Assembly: GCA_963828555.1 (NCBI GenBank)
Contig: CAWHEL010000004.1
Span: forward strand, 744,001 to 808,000
Reading direction: 5' to 3'
DNA length: 64,000 bases
Source: JADJPO01 sp963828555
GTDB taxonomy: Bacteria > Actinomycetota > Actinomycetes > Actinomycetales > Kineosporiaceae
The notes below the pieces were generated by a model. The model was not told the origin of the DNA. It made no database searches and saw nothing but the letters and a program-made list of their open reading frames with translations. The translations under genes and the position numbers were made by a program. This document shows positions 29,820 to 38,401 of this stretch, piece by piece (position 1 is the first letter of the stretch; each line of letters starts with the position of its first letter).

Positions 29820-29867
29820 TCAAGGGACAGCCCGGGCAATAGCCCAGAGTGAGCGCCGCGCGGCGAC

Positions 29868-29949
29868 TGAGCGGCGCGACGCCCACCCCGCGCGGGCACG
29901 GCGTGACGTTGCACCCACCAGACGGGCACAACGTCACGCCGTGCCCACA
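29868..29949 (+). repeat. Dispersed repeat family B, copy 2 (second unit inverted)
   Basis: It matches copy 1 closely through the CCCGCGCGGG core and the first unit. The second unit reads GGGCAC, AACGTCACGCC, GTGCCC, the reverse complement of the second unit in the other two copies. It therefore forms a perfect-ended inverted pair with unit one. The location is between the convergent ends of glnN and glgX, where it could serve as a two-way termination structure. Confidence 0.85.
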
Positions 29950-29973
29950 AGAGGGGGAGGGGGAGGAGGGTGG

Positions 29974-32175
29974 CTAGCGGGGGGTTCTGGGGGGGATGCG
30001 GTAGATGCGCATCGAGTCGCCGGGGACGTTGAGCAGGGCTCGGGGTGGCACGGTGGCGGGGCGGGGGCCGTGGGGCAGGCCGGGTGGTGCGTCGAAGGTG
30101 CTGTCCCACAGCAGGTCGTAGCTGTGCGCCCAGGAGCGGCCGGGCAGGCGCAGCTCCAGCGCCTCGGGCTGGGCCTGCACGATGATCAGCAGTGACGAGT
30201 CCACGTGATGGTCGCGCCGGCCGCGGACGACGGCGTGAAGGTACATCTGCAGCACCCGCTGCGCCGGGTCGTGCCAGCGGGCGTGGTCCATCTCCACGCC
30301 GTCCGGCCCGAACCACGCGAGGTCCTTGGTGCCGTCGGCGTGCACCGGGCGCCCGGCGAAGAACCGGTCCTGACGCACCACCGGGTGCTCACGGCGCACC
30401 CGCAGCAGAAAGCGCACGGTCTGCAGCAGATCCTGCTGCCACGGCGCGAGATCCCAATCGATCCACGTGGTCTCGTCGTCCGCACAGTAGGCGTTGTTGT
30501 TGCCGCCCTGGCTGCGCCCGAACTCGTCACCGGCGACCAGCATCGGCACCCCGGTGGCCAGCAGCAAAGTAGCCAGCAGGTTGCGCAGGCTGCGCCGGCG
30601 GGCGGCGAGGATCTCGGCGTCATCGGTCGGGCCCTCCACGCCGTGGTTCCAGGACCGGTTGTTGTCCGACCCGTCGCGGTTGGACTCGCCGTTTGCCTCG
30701 TTGTGCTTGTGGTCGTACGCCGTGGTGTCGGCCAGGGTGAAGCCGTCGTGCGCAGTGACGAAGTTGATCGAGGCCAGCGGGCCGCGGTGAGGGTCGAAGG
30801 TGTCGGCGGACCCGGCGAGTCGGGTGGCCAGGTCGCGGACGCCGCCGCCGGGCTCCCCGGCTGCCGCCCGCGCGGCCCCGGGCAGCCAGAACTCTCGGAC
30901 GCTGTCGCGGAAGTGGTCGTTCCACTCCGCGAACGGCACCGGGAACTGCCCGGTGCGCCACCCGTGCGGCCCGAGGTCCCACGGCTCGGCGATCAGCTTC
31001 ACCCCGGCCAGCACCGGGTCGGCGCGCAGTGCGACCAGGAACGGGTGCTCGGGGTCGTAGCCGTCGCGCCCACGAGCCAGCGTGGTCGCCAGGTCGAACC
31101 GGAAGCCGTCGACGTGCAGGTCGGTCACCCAGTGCCGCAACGAGTCCAGGGTCATCTGGACGACACGGGGCTGACTGAAGTCCAGGGAGTTGCCGCAGCC
31201 GGTGGTGTCCACGAACTCGCCGCGGGCATCCATCCGGTAGTAGGTGGCAGCGTCCAGCCCGCGCCAGGACAGCATCGGCCCGCCGCGGCCGGCCTCGCAG
31301 GTGTGGTTGTACACCACGTCGAGCAGCACCTCGAGGCCGGCGGCGTGCAGTGCCTTGACCATGCCCTTGAACTCGGCCACCGCGCCCAGCGGGTCGCGGC
31401 TGGCCGCGTAGCCGGGGTGCGGGGCGAAGAAGCCCAGCGTGCTGTATCCCCAGTAGTTCACCCGCCCGCGCCGGGCCAGATGGTCCTCGTCGCCGATGGT
31501 GTGCACCGGCAGCAGCTGCACGCTGGTCACCCCGAGCCGCTGCAGGTGCGCGATCGCGGCCGGGTGGGCGAGCCCGGCGTAGGTGCCGCGCAGGTGCTCG
31601 GGCACCCCGGCCAGCATCTGGGTGAAGCCCTTGACGTGCGCCTCGTAGATCACGGTGTCGGCCCAGTGCACGTAGGGCAGGGCATCGCCCTCCCAGTCGA
31701 AGCCGCTGGGCCCGTCGCTCACCACCCCGTGCGGGGCGAAGGGGGCCGAGTCGCGATCGTCGCGCACCGAGAGGTCGCCGTGCAGGGCGTCGTCCACGGT
31801 GTGCCCGAACAGCTCGGGCAGCATGGCCAGGCGCCGGCCCGGGTCCGGCCCGACGGGTGGGAAGGCGATCGCCCGGGCGTAGGGGTCCAGCAGCAGCTTG
31901 CCCGGGTTGTGCCAGTGGCCGCGGACCGGTTCCCACGGGCCGTGCACCCGCAGGCCGTAGTGCTGGCCGACCGGCACGTCGGGGACGAAGGCGTGCCAGA
32001 CGCCGTGCGTGGATTCCGGCAGCGGAACGCGTCGCTCGGTCCACCCTCCGCCGGGCGCCGGGTCGAACAGACACAGCTCCACCTGCTCGGCATGCGCGGC
32101 GAGCACGGCGACGTCGACGCCACCCGACCGGGCGTGGACGCCCAGCGGATGCGGTCGTGAGCGGTGCGTGGTCAC
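29974..32175 (-). CDS. glgX: Glycogen debranching enzyme
   Basis: 733 residues, an isoamylase-type GH13 enzyme. It hydrolyses alpha-1,6 branches left after phosphorylase action. An N-terminal CBM48-like domain (about 8-110, YGLRVHGPWEP, GKLLLDPYARAI) precedes the catalytic core: DVVYNHTCE, VDGFRFDLAT (nucleophile Asp), LIAEPWDLGP (acid/base Glu), NFVTAHDGFTLAD (third acidic residue). GRVNYWGYSTLGFFAPHP is a GlgX/TreX signature. The start is a GTG with no strong ribosome binding site. It complements glgP upstream. Confidence 0.95.
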   Translation of the reverse strand: MTTHRSRPHPLGVHARSGGVDVAVLAAHAEQVELCLFDPAPGGGWTERRVPLPESTHGVWHAFVPDVPVGQHYGLRVHGPWEPVRGHWHNPGKLLLDPYARAIAFPPVGPDPGRRLAMLPELFGHTVDDALHGDLSVRDDRDSAPFAPHGVVSDGPSGFDWEGDALPYVHWADTVIYEAHVKGFTQMLAGVPEHLRGTYAGLAHPAAIAHLQRLGVTSVQLLPVHTIGDEDHLARRGRVNYWGYSTLGFFAPHPGYAASRDPLGAVAEFKGMVKALHAAGLEVLLDVVYNHTCEAGRGGPMLSWRGLDAATYYRMDARGEFVDTTGCGNSLDFSQPRVVQMTLDSLRHWVTDLHVDGFRFDLATTLARGRDGYDPEHPFLVALRADPVLAGVKLIAEPWDLGPHGWRTGQFPVPFAEWNDHFRDSVREFWLPGAARAAAGEPGGGVRDLATRLAGSADTFDPHRGPLASINFVTAHDGFTLADTTAYDHKHNEANGESNRDGSDNNRSWNHGVEGPTDDAEILAARRRSLRNLLATLLLATGVPMLVAGDEFGRSQGGNNNAYCADDETTWIDWDLAPWQQDLLQTVRFLLRVRREHPVVRQDRFFAGRPVHADGTKDLAWFGPDGVEMDHARWHDPAQRVLQMYLHAVVRGRRDHHVDSSLLIIVQAQPEALELRLPGRSWAHSYDLLWDSTFDAPPGLPHGPRPATVPPRALLNVPGDSMRIYRIPPRTPR

Positions 32176-32239
32176 CGGGGCAGTCTGCCGGACTCCACCG
32201 ACAGTTGGCAGGGCGGGGTGTGTGGCGTCGACCGGCGGC

Positions 32240-32245
32240 TACGCT
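32240..32245 (+). promoter_or_regulatory. -10 element of a leaderless promoter (YbjN-type gene)
   Basis: TACGCT is followed after 6 bases by the GTG at 32252, the same spacing as at several other genes in the window. The gene lacks a ribosome binding site. Confidence 0.55.
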
Positions 32246-32251
32246 CGAGCG

Positions 32252-32725
32252 GTGACCGATCCGACCTCGCTGCCCAACCCCGCTGCGTTGCCGAACCTCG
32301 GCCTCGTGGTCGATGACCACCCCCTGCGCGGCCGGGTGACCGAGGTGCTGCGCGACGAGGGGTACCGACCCGAGATCGACGAGGACGGCGACGTGGTCGC
32401 CCGGGTCGAGGGCCAGCCGATGTTCGTGCGCTGCTTCACCACCGAGCCGCCGCTGATGCGGGTGTCGTCACAATGGCTGATCGGCGAGGACATCCCCGGC
32501 GACGAGCTGTTCCGGCTGCGGGCCGCGAACGCGATGACCGGCGTGCTGAACCTGATCAAGGTGACCGTGCTGGACGACCGGCTGGTGATCGCCGTCGACC
32601 TGGTGGTGCACGAGGCGATGGACATGCATGTGCTGCTGCCGGCCACCCTGGACGCCGTCCGGGCCGGGGTGCAGACCTGGCACTCCACCCTGCTGCAACT
32701 GCTGGAGGAAGCCGCCGTGCCGTGA
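32252..32725 (+). CDS. YbjN domain protein
   Basis: 157 residues beginning MTDPTSLPNPAALPNLGL. The body follows the YbjN / type III secretion chaperone-like fold: a helix with VTEVLRDEGY, three strands (GDVVARVEGQPMFVRCF), a helix with DELFRLRAANAMT and a strand VLDDRLVIAVDLVV. Such proteins are common and small in actinobacteria; proposed roles are chaperone-like or regulatory and are not established. The GTG start was chosen on the leaderless promoter and because it begins the natural N-terminus. Confidence 0.75.
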   Translation: MTDPTSLPNPAALPNLGLVVDDHPLRGRVTEVLRDEGYRPEIDEDGDVVARVEGQPMFVRCFTTEPPLMRVSSQWLIGEDIPGDELFRLRAANAMTGVLNLIKVTVLDDRLVIAVDLVVHEAMDMHVLLPATLDAVRAGVQTWHSTLLQLLEEAAVP

Positions 32726-32816
32726 CGTTGACCTCCCCGGGCCGGCTGCCACGGCCGCGGGGGAGCGCCTAGGCTCGCGCACGTCGTCCGGGCATATCGG
32801 TCTGTAGGAGGTTGGC

Positions 32817-33602
32817 GTGACAGCGAACACGTTCGTGCGGCTCGAGGTGGACGGTGGGATCGCCACCATCCGCCTGGACCGGCCGAAGATGAACGTCCTG
32901 AACGCCGCGATGCAGGATCAGATCGCCGATGCCGCCCGCGAGGCGAGCGAACGCACGGACGTCGCCGCCGTCGTCGTCTACGGCGGGGAGCGGGTCTTCG
33001 CCGCCGGAGCCGACGTCAAGGAGATGTCGACCATGTCCTACACCCAGATGGTCGATCGGTCGGCGGCGCTGCAGTCCTCGTTCACCGCGGTGGCCTCGAT
33101 TCCGAAGCCGACCGTCTCGGCGATCACCGGCTACGCCCTGGGCGGGGGCTGCGAGCTGTCCCTGTGCACCGACTTCCGGGTGGCCGGCGAGAGTGCCCAG
33201 CTGGGCCAGCCGGAGATCCTGCTCGGGATCATCCCCGGCGCCGGCGGCACCCAGCGGCTGCCACGGCTGATCGGGGTGGCCAAGGCCAAGGACCTGATCT
33301 TCTCGGGGCGGTTCGTGGGCGCGGCCGAGGCGCTGACGATCGGCCTGGTCGACCAGGTGGTGCTCGACGCCGAGGTCTATCAGGCGGCCGTGGCGCTGGT
33401 GAAGCGCTACGTCGGCGCTGCCGGCTACGCCCTGCGCGCGGCCAAGGCAGCGATCGATCGCGGCGCTGAGGTCGACCTCGTGACCGGGCTGGAGATCGAG
33501 CGGATGCAGTTCAGCGGCCTGTTCGCCACCGCGGACCGGGCGATCGGCATGGGCTCCTTCATCGAGTCCGGCCCGGGCAAGGCGGCGTTCGAGAACCGGT
33601 GA
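32817..33602 (+). CDS. Enoyl-CoA hydratase/isomerase family protein
   Basis: 261 residues of the crotonase fold. It probably hydrates enoyl-CoA in beta-oxidation. GGERVFAAGADVKEM forms one side of the oxyanion hole, GYALGGGCELSLCTDFRVA the other, and QPEILLGIIPGAGGTQRLPRL contains the catalytic Glu region. FGAAEAL-like FVGAAEALTIGLVDQVV follows. GGAGG sits 5 bases before the GTG. A -10-like TAGGCT lies at 32770-32775. It is followed within 8 bases by a diacylglycerol kinase and upstream of etfBA, whose product accepts electrons from acyl-CoA dehydrogenases. Confidence 0.92.
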   Translation: MTANTFVRLEVDGGIATIRLDRPKMNVLNAAMQDQIADAAREASERTDVAAVVVYGGERVFAAGADVKEMSTMSYTQMVDRSAALQSSFTAVASIPKPTVSAITGYALGGGCELSLCTDFRVAGESAQLGQPEILLGIIPGAGGTQRLPRLIGVAKAKDLIFSGRFVGAAEALTIGLVDQVVLDAEVYQAAVALVKRYVGAAGYALRAAKAAIDRGAEVDLVTGLEIERMQFSGLFATADRAIGMGSFIESGPGKAAFENR

Positions 33603-33609
33603 CGTCGCG

Positions 33610-34005
33610 GTGAACCGACCGGTGCACGGCACCGCCCTGGGAGCCCGGATGCGCAGCTTCGGCCACGCCGGGCGGGGCATCGTGCTCGCTGCCCGCGGCG
33701 GCAACTTCCGGCTCCAGCTGTTCGCGGGCACCGTGGTCGTGGCGCTGCTGGTGGCCTACGCCGTGACCGGGGCCGAGCTGGCCGTGGTGGTGATCTGCGT
33801 GGCCATGGTGCTGGCCGCCGAGATCGTCAACACCGCGATCGAGCGGTTGTGCGACCTGGTCGACGAGCTGCACGGTCTGGGCCGCGACCCGCGGATCGGG
33901 GCGATCAAGGACCTGGCCGCGGGCGCCGTCCTGGTCGCCGCACTGGGCGCGGCCGGAGTGGGCCTGGCCGTCTTCGGCCCGCTGCTCCTCGACACCCTCC
34001 GCTGA
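33610..34005 (+). CDS. Diacylglycerol/undecaprenol kinase family protein
   Basis: 131 residues with the DgkA-type layout. RSFGHAGRGIVLAARGGNFRLQL is the N-terminal amphipathic helix, followed by three membrane segments (about 33-52, 57-75, 100-122) with the catalytic stretch EIVNTAIERLCDLV (about 79-92) and IKDLAAGAVLVAALGA. In Gram-positive bacteria this family phosphorylates undecaprenol or diacylglycerol in the membrane. The start GTG is 8 bases past the upstream stop, so the two genes probably share a transcript. Confidence 0.9.
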   Translation: MNRPVHGTALGARMRSFGHAGRGIVLAARGGNFRLQLFAGTVVVALLVAYAVTGAELAVVVICVAMVLAAEIVNTAIERLCDLVDELHGLGRDPRIGAIKDLAAGAVLVAALGAAGVGLAVFGPLLLDTLR

Positions 34006-34096
34006 CCAGGTCCCCAAGATCCCTGATTGTCATAGGGGTTCGCGCTCAAGGGTGATTGGGGGAGGGCCGTGGGTAAGGCGTGTCACATCGGGTGGG

Positions 34097-34125
34097 TGGG
34101 CACTGAGGCTACTCGCGGGTAACAT
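34097..34125 (+). promoter_or_regulatory. Predicted promoter of the etfB leader
   Basis: TGGGCA (34097-34102) and TAACAT (34120-34125) are spaced by 17 bases. The predicted start, near 34132, coincides with the first base of a long closing stem, which supports it. Confidence 0.5.
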
Positions 34126-34131
34126 AGCGTC

Positions 34132-34286
34132 CGGTGCTCGGCCCGCCTAGCGATGTGAGGAAGAACGCGCAGGGCGCCGAGCGGGTGTCGGTGGGGTGTG
34201 CAACGCTGACGCCAGCGTCGCCGAGCACCCGGTGAGACACCCGTGACTGCCAGCCCCAGCCGATCCACCAGGAGGTCGAGGCCAGG
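34132..34286 (+). promoter_or_regulatory. Structured 5' leader upstream of etfB
   Basis: GGTGCTCGGC at 34133-34142 and GCCGAGCACC at 34220-34229 form a perfect 10-bp closing stem. Inside, ACGCTG/CAGCGT makes a hairpin at 34204-34219, and GCGCAGGGCGCCGAGCGGG leaves room for other stems. About 57 bases follow before the ATG, with AGGAGG at about 34270-34275. No known riboswitch class is recognised. The shape, a closed multi-branch domain followed by the ribosome binding site, suggests a regulatory leader. Confidence 0.5.
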
Positions 34287-35063
34287 ATGAAGATCGTCGT
34301 ATGCGTGAAGCATGTGCCCGATGCGCAGGCCGACCGCCGGTTCGAGTCAGACCACACGGTCGACCGCGTGGGGGTCGACGGCCTGCTCTCCGAGCTCGAC
34401 GAGTACGCCATCGAGGAGGCCCTCACCATCGAGGGCGCCTCCGAATCCACGGTCACCGTGGTGTGCATGGGCCCCGAACAGGCCGCCGATGCGATCCGCA
34501 AGGCGCTGCAGATGGGTGCCGACGCCGGCGTGCACATCTGCGACGACGCCCTTGCCGGCTCCGACGCCCTGGCCACCTCCCGGGTGCTCGCCGCGGCGAT
34601 CCGCACCCTGGAGTACGACCTGGTGCTCACGGGGATGGCCTCGACCGACGGCCTGATGAGCGTCGTTCCGGCGATGCTGGCCCAGCAGCTCGGGCTGCCT
34701 CAGGTCACCTTCGCCGGCAAGGTGTCGTTCGACGGCTCGACCGTGCGGATCGAGCGGGACGGCGACACCAGCACCGAGGTGATCGAGGCCTCGCTGCCGG
34801 CCCTGGTCAGCGTCACCGACCAGATCAACGAGCCGCGCTACCCCTCGTTCAAGGGGATCATGGCGGCCAAGAAGAAGCCGGTGACCACGCTCAGCCTGGC
34901 CGATCTCGGCATCCCACCGGACGCCGTCGGGCTGGCCGCCGCCTGGACCGCCGTGGAGTCGGTCGAGGCCCGCCCACCGCGCGCGGCCGGGCAGCGGATC
35001 ACCGATGAAGGCGACGGCGGAGCGCGGCTGGTGGAGTACCTCGCCGGCGCCAAGCTCGTCTGA
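34287..35063 (+). CDS. etfB: Electron transfer flavoprotein beta subunit
   Basis: 258 residues. EtfB binds AMP and pairs with EtfA to pass electrons from acyl-CoA dehydrogenases to the quinone pool. It starts MKIVVCVKHVPDAQADRRF. YAIEEALTIE, TVVCMGPEQAADAIRKALQMGAD and DLVLTGMASTDG (about 112-123) build the nucleotide site. The signature LPALVSVTDQINEPRYPSFKGIMAAKKKP follows (about 170-198). The gap to etfA is 29 bases, containing GAGGAAG and GGAG. Confidence 0.96.
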   Translation: MKIVVCVKHVPDAQADRRFESDHTVDRVGVDGLLSELDEYAIEEALTIEGASESTVTVVCMGPEQAADAIRKALQMGADAGVHICDDALAGSDALATSRVLAAAIRTLEYDLVLTGMASTDGLMSVVPAMLAQQLGLPQVTFAGKVSFDGSTVRIERDGDTSTEVIEASLPALVSVTDQINEPRYPSFKGIMAAKKKPVTTLSLADLGIPPDAVGLAAAWTAVESVEARPPRAAGQRITDEGDGGARLVEYLAGAKLV

Positions 35064-35092
35064 CCGACCGAGGAAGAAGCGGAGAATAAGAG

Positions 35093-36067
35093 ATGGCCGA
35101 GGTTCTCGTCCTGGTCGACCACGTCGACGGGGCTGTGCGCAAGTCCACCACGGAGCTGCTGACCATCGCCCGGCGACTGGGTCAGCCGAGCGCGGTGTTC
35201 ATCGGGGAGGGCCTCGACGCCGCAGTCGGTATCCTGACCGAGTTCGGGGCGACGACGGTCTACCAGGTGCAGATGGAGGGAGTCGCCGACTACTTGGTGG
35301 TGCCCAAGGTGGAAGCGATCGCCGCCGTGGTTGCGGCGGTCGGAGGTGCCGCCACGCTCGCCGGGGTGCTGATCACCTCCGGGCCCGAGGGCAAGGAGAT
35401 CGCCGGCCGGCTCGCGGTCAGCCTGGAGTCGGGCCTGATCACCGATGCCGTCGACGTCACGTCCGTGGACGGCGCGGTGCGGACCACCCAGTCGGTGTTC
35501 GCCGGTGGATTCGCGGTCACCTCCCGGATCACCCGTGGCACGCCGATCATCACGGTGAAGCCCAACAGCGCTGCCCCCGAACCGGTTCCGGGCGCAGAGC
35601 CCCCGGCCGTGGTGGCCGTGCCGGTCACGCTGTCGGACACCGCGACGGCGGCCCGGATCGTCGAGCGCAAGCCCAAGGCCAAGAGCGGGCGCCCCGACCT
35701 GTCCGAGGCCGCGATCGTGGTCTCCGGCGGGCGCGGGACGGGGGGCGACTTCTCTCCGGTGGAGGCACTGGCCGACGCGCTGGGCGCGGCCGTGGGCGCC
35801 TCGCGGGCCGCGGTCGACGCCGGCTGGTACCCGCACTCCAACCAGGTCGGTCAGACCGGCAAGCAGGTCAGCCCGCAGCTGTACGTGGCCTGCGGCATCT
35901 CCGGGGCGATCCAGCACCGAGCCGGCATGCAGACCTCGAAGACCATCGTCGCGATCAACAAGGACCCTGAGGCGCCGATCTTCGAGCTGGCCGACTACGG
36001 CGTGGTCGGGGACCTGTTCGCCGTCCTGCCACAGGCCACCGCCGAGGTCACCAAGCGCAAGGGCTGA
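35093..36067 (+). CDS. etfA: Electron transfer flavoprotein alpha subunit
   Basis: 324 residues. The N-terminal half (1-190) is the ETF alpha/beta domain. The C-terminal half binds FAD: AAIVVSGGRGTGG (about 203-215), GAAVGASRAAVDAGW (about 230-244), QVGQTGKQVSPQLYVACGISGAIQH (about 253-277) and TIVAINKDPEAPIFELADYGVVGD. All family landmarks are present and the length is normal. It forms an operon with etfB. The next gene, a cysteine desulfurase, has its own promoter. Confidence 0.96.
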   Translation: MAEVLVLVDHVDGAVRKSTTELLTIARRLGQPSAVFIGEGLDAAVGILTEFGATTVYQVQMEGVADYLVVPKVEAIAAVVAAVGGAATLAGVLITSGPEGKEIAGRLAVSLESGLITDAVDVTSVDGAVRTTQSVFAGGFAVTSRITRGTPIITVKPNSAAPEPVPGAEPPAVVAVPVTLSDTATAARIVERKPKAKSGRPDLSEAAIVVSGGRGTGGDFSPVEALADALGAAVGASRAAVDAGWYPHSNQVGQTGKQVSPQLYVACGISGAIQHRAGMQTSKTIVAINKDPEAPIFELADYGVVGDLFAVLPQATAEVTKRKG

Positions 36068-36077
36068 GCCACCCGCC

Positions 36078-36083
36078 TAGACT
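36078..36083 (+). promoter_or_regulatory. -10 element of the leaderless cysteine desulfurase promoter
   Basis: TAGACT is followed after 7 bases by the GTG at 36091, so the transcript should start at the start codon. It separates this gene from etfBA. Confidence 0.55.
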
Positions 36084-36090
36084 CCGACGG

Positions 36091-37311
36091 GTGAGCGCCT
36101 ACCTGGACCACGCGGCGACCACGCCGATGCGTCCGCAGGCGGTGGCCGCGATGTGTGCCGCCCTGGAGCAGGTCGGCAACGCCTCGTCGCTGCACACCTC
36201 CGGGCGCCGGGTGCGTCGGGTGGTCGAGGAGGCCCGCGAACAGCTTGCGGCGCTGCTCGGTGCCGGCCCCAGCGAAGTGGTGTTCACCGCGGGTGGGACC
36301 GAGGCCGACAACCTGGCGGTCAAGGGCCTGTACTGGGCCCGGCGGGACGGCGACCCACGCCGGCGCCGGATCCTCGCCTCCGCGGTCGAGCACCATGCCG
36401 TGCTCGACCCGGTCGAGTGGCTGGTGGAGCACGAGGACGCCGAGGTGGTCTGGCTCGAGGTCGACGCGCTCGGGCGGGTGGATCCCGCGCAGGTGCGTGC
36501 CGCTATCGACGACGGCCCCTACGGGGCGGACGGCGTGGCCCTGGTCAGCGTGATGTGGGCCAACAACGAGGTCGGCACCGTGCAGCCGGTGGCCGAGATC
36601 GCCCAGATCGCCCGCGAGCGCGGCGTGCCCATGCACAGCGACGCGGTGCAGGCCGTGGGCCAGCTGGAGCTGAGCTTCGCCGCCTCGGGGGTGGACTGCC
36701 TCACCGTGAGCGGGCACAAGATCGGCGGCCCGGTGGGGGTCGGGGCCCTGATCGCGCGCCGCGGGCTGCAGCTGACCTCGGTGCTGCACGGTGGGGGGCA
36801 GGAGCGGGCGATCCGCTCGGGCACTCTGGACGCCGCGTCGATCACCGCGATGGCCGCGGCGGCGCAGGCGGCCATCACCGAGCTGGGCGAGGGCAGCGCC
36901 GACCGTCTGGCCGCGCTGCGGGACACCCTGGTCGCGGCGGTGTGCGAGGCCGTGCCGGACGCCGTGCTGCGTGGCGACCCCGACCCCGCCGGGCGGTTGC
37001 CCGGCAACGCCCACGTCACCCTGCCCGGCTGCGAGGGCGACTCCCTGCTGTATCTGCTCGATGCCCGCGGCGTGGAGTGCTCGACCGGATCGGCCTGCCA
37101 GGCCGGGGTCCCCCAGGCCAGCCACGTGCTGCTGGCCATGGGCGTGGACGAGCCGACCGCCCGGGGCGCACTGCGGTTCAGCCTCGGCTGGACCTCCACC
37201 GCGGCGGACGTCGCGGCGCTCGCCGAGGCGATCGGCCCGGTGGTGGCGCGGGCCCGGCGGGCCGGGCTGGCGGCCGGCACGGGCTCACGCACGGCGGCGG
37301 CGGGCGCCTGA
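36091..37311 (+). CDS. Cysteine desulfurase (NifS/IscS-like)
   Basis: 406 residues, a fold-type I pyridoxal phosphate enzyme that takes sulfur from cysteine. AYLDHAATTPMRPQAV opens it. VFTAGGTEADNLAVKG, SVEHHA-like AVEHHAVLDP and WANNEVGTVQPV are standard. The PLP Lys is in VSGHKIGGPVGVGAL (near residue 210) and the catalytic Cys in CSTGSACQAG (about 330-339). The last region is short, as in group I enzymes. The adjacent mnmA gene, one base after its stop, is the likely sulfur user for tRNA thiolation. Confidence 0.95.
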   Translation: MSAYLDHAATTPMRPQAVAAMCAALEQVGNASSLHTSGRRVRRVVEEAREQLAALLGAGPSEVVFTAGGTEADNLAVKGLYWARRDGDPRRRRILASAVEHHAVLDPVEWLVEHEDAEVVWLEVDALGRVDPAQVRAAIDDGPYGADGVALVSVMWANNEVGTVQPVAEIAQIARERGVPMHSDAVQAVGQLELSFAASGVDCLTVSGHKIGGPVGVGALIARRGLQLTSVLHGGGQERAIRSGTLDAASITAMAAAAQAAITELGEGSADRLAALRDTLVAAVCEAVPDAVLRGDPDPAGRLPGNAHVTLPGCEGDSLLYLLDARGVECSTGSACQAGVPQASHVLLAMGVDEPTARGALRFSLGWTSTAADVAALAEAIGPVVARARRAGLAAGTGSRTAAAGA

Positions 37312-37312
37312 G

Positions 37313-38401
37313 ATGCGCGTCGCGGCCGCGATGAGCGGTGGGGTCGACTCGGCGGTGGCCGCCGCCCGGGCGCGCGACGCCGGGCACGAGGTGGTCGGGG
37401 TACACCTCGCGCTGGCCCGGGAACGGGCGACCGAGCGCACCTCGGCCCGCGGCTGCTGCACCATCGAGGACGCCGGCGACGCCCGCCGCGCGGCGGACGC
37501 CCTCGACCTCCCGTTCTACGTCTGGGATCTGTCCGAGCGGTTCGAGCGCGACGTGGTCGAGGACTTCGTGGCCGACTACGCCGCCGGGCGCACGCCCAAC
37601 CCGTGTCTGCGCTGCAACGAGAAGATCAAGTTCTCGGCGTTGCTGGACAAGGCCCTCGCCCTGGGCTTCGACGCCGTGTGCACCGGCCACTACGCACGCC
37701 TGGTCGACGCCGGCGCCGGGCGCGAGCTGCACCGGGCCGCCGACGAGGCCAAGGACCAGTCCTACGTGCTGGCGGTGCTGACTCCCGCCCAGCTCGATCG
37801 CGCCCTGTTCCCGCTGGGCGACACACTCAAGATCGACGTGCGCGCCGAGGCCGCCGCCCGCGGTCTGCGGGTGGCCGCCAAGCCCGACTCGCACGACATC
37901 TGCTTCATCCCCGACGGCGACACCGCCGGCTTCCTCACCGCGCGCCTGGGTGCCCAGCCGGGCCCGATCCTCGACCTGGACGGGCAACGGGTGGGCTCCC
38001 ACGACGGTGCCTTCGCGTTCACCGTCGGCCAGCGCCGCGGCCTCGCCCTGCCCGAGCCCGCTGCCGACGGACGACGCCGCTACGTGCTCGCGATCGAACC
38101 GGTGAGTCACACTGTGGTGGTCGGGCCAGAGGAGGACCTCGACGTCGAGCAGATCACGGGAGAGCGGGCCATCTGGTGCGGCCCGGCCCCGGCCGAGGGG
38201 GCCCGGATCTCCGCTCAGGTGCGCGCCCACGGCGAGCAGGTGCCCGCGGTGCTGGAGTCCGTCACGCCCGACGGCCGGGTCGCCGTCCGCCTCGATCGTT
38301 CACTGCGGGCGGTGGCGGCGGGACAGGCGCTGGTGCTCTACAACGGCACCCGGGTGGTCGGCTCGGCCACGATCGCCTCGGCGGCGACCTCGCGGCTGTA
38401 G
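37313..38401 (+). CDS. mnmA: tRNA-specific 2-thiouridylase MnmA
   Basis: 362 residues. MnmA transfers sulfur to C2 of the wobble uridine in tRNAs for Lys, Glu and Gln. The PP-loop is AAMSGGVDSAVAA at the N-terminus, NPCLRCNEKIKF has one catalytic Cys, GHYARL and KDQSYVLAVL bind tRNA, and SHDICFIPDGD has the second catalytic Cys (about residue 200). The C-terminal beta domain runs from about 280. The ATG is one base after the desulfurase stop. Its 3' end overlaps a convergent GNAT gene by 64 bases. Confidence 0.95.
   Translation: MRVAAAMSGGVDSAVAAARARDAGHEVVGVHLALARERATERTSARGCCTIEDAGDARRAADALDLPFYVWDLSERFERDVVEDFVADYAAGRTPNPCLRCNEKIKFSALLDKALALGFDAVCTGHYARLVDAGAGRELHRAADEAKDQSYVLAVLTPAQLDRALFPLGDTLKIDVRAEAAARGLRVAAKPDSHDICFIPDGDTAGFLTARLGAQPGPILDLDGQRVGSHDGAFAFTVGQRRGLALPEPAADGRRRYVLAIEPVSHTVVVGPEEDLDVEQITGERAIWCGPAPAEGARISAQVRAHGEQVPAVLESVTPDGRVAVRLDRSLRAVAAGQALVLYNGTRVVGSATIASAATSRL

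Noticed and set aside
29820..29973. Possible small RNA gene between glnN and glgX
   Set aside because: The structure there is accounted for by repeat family B, which also occurs elsewhere, and no promoter is visible.
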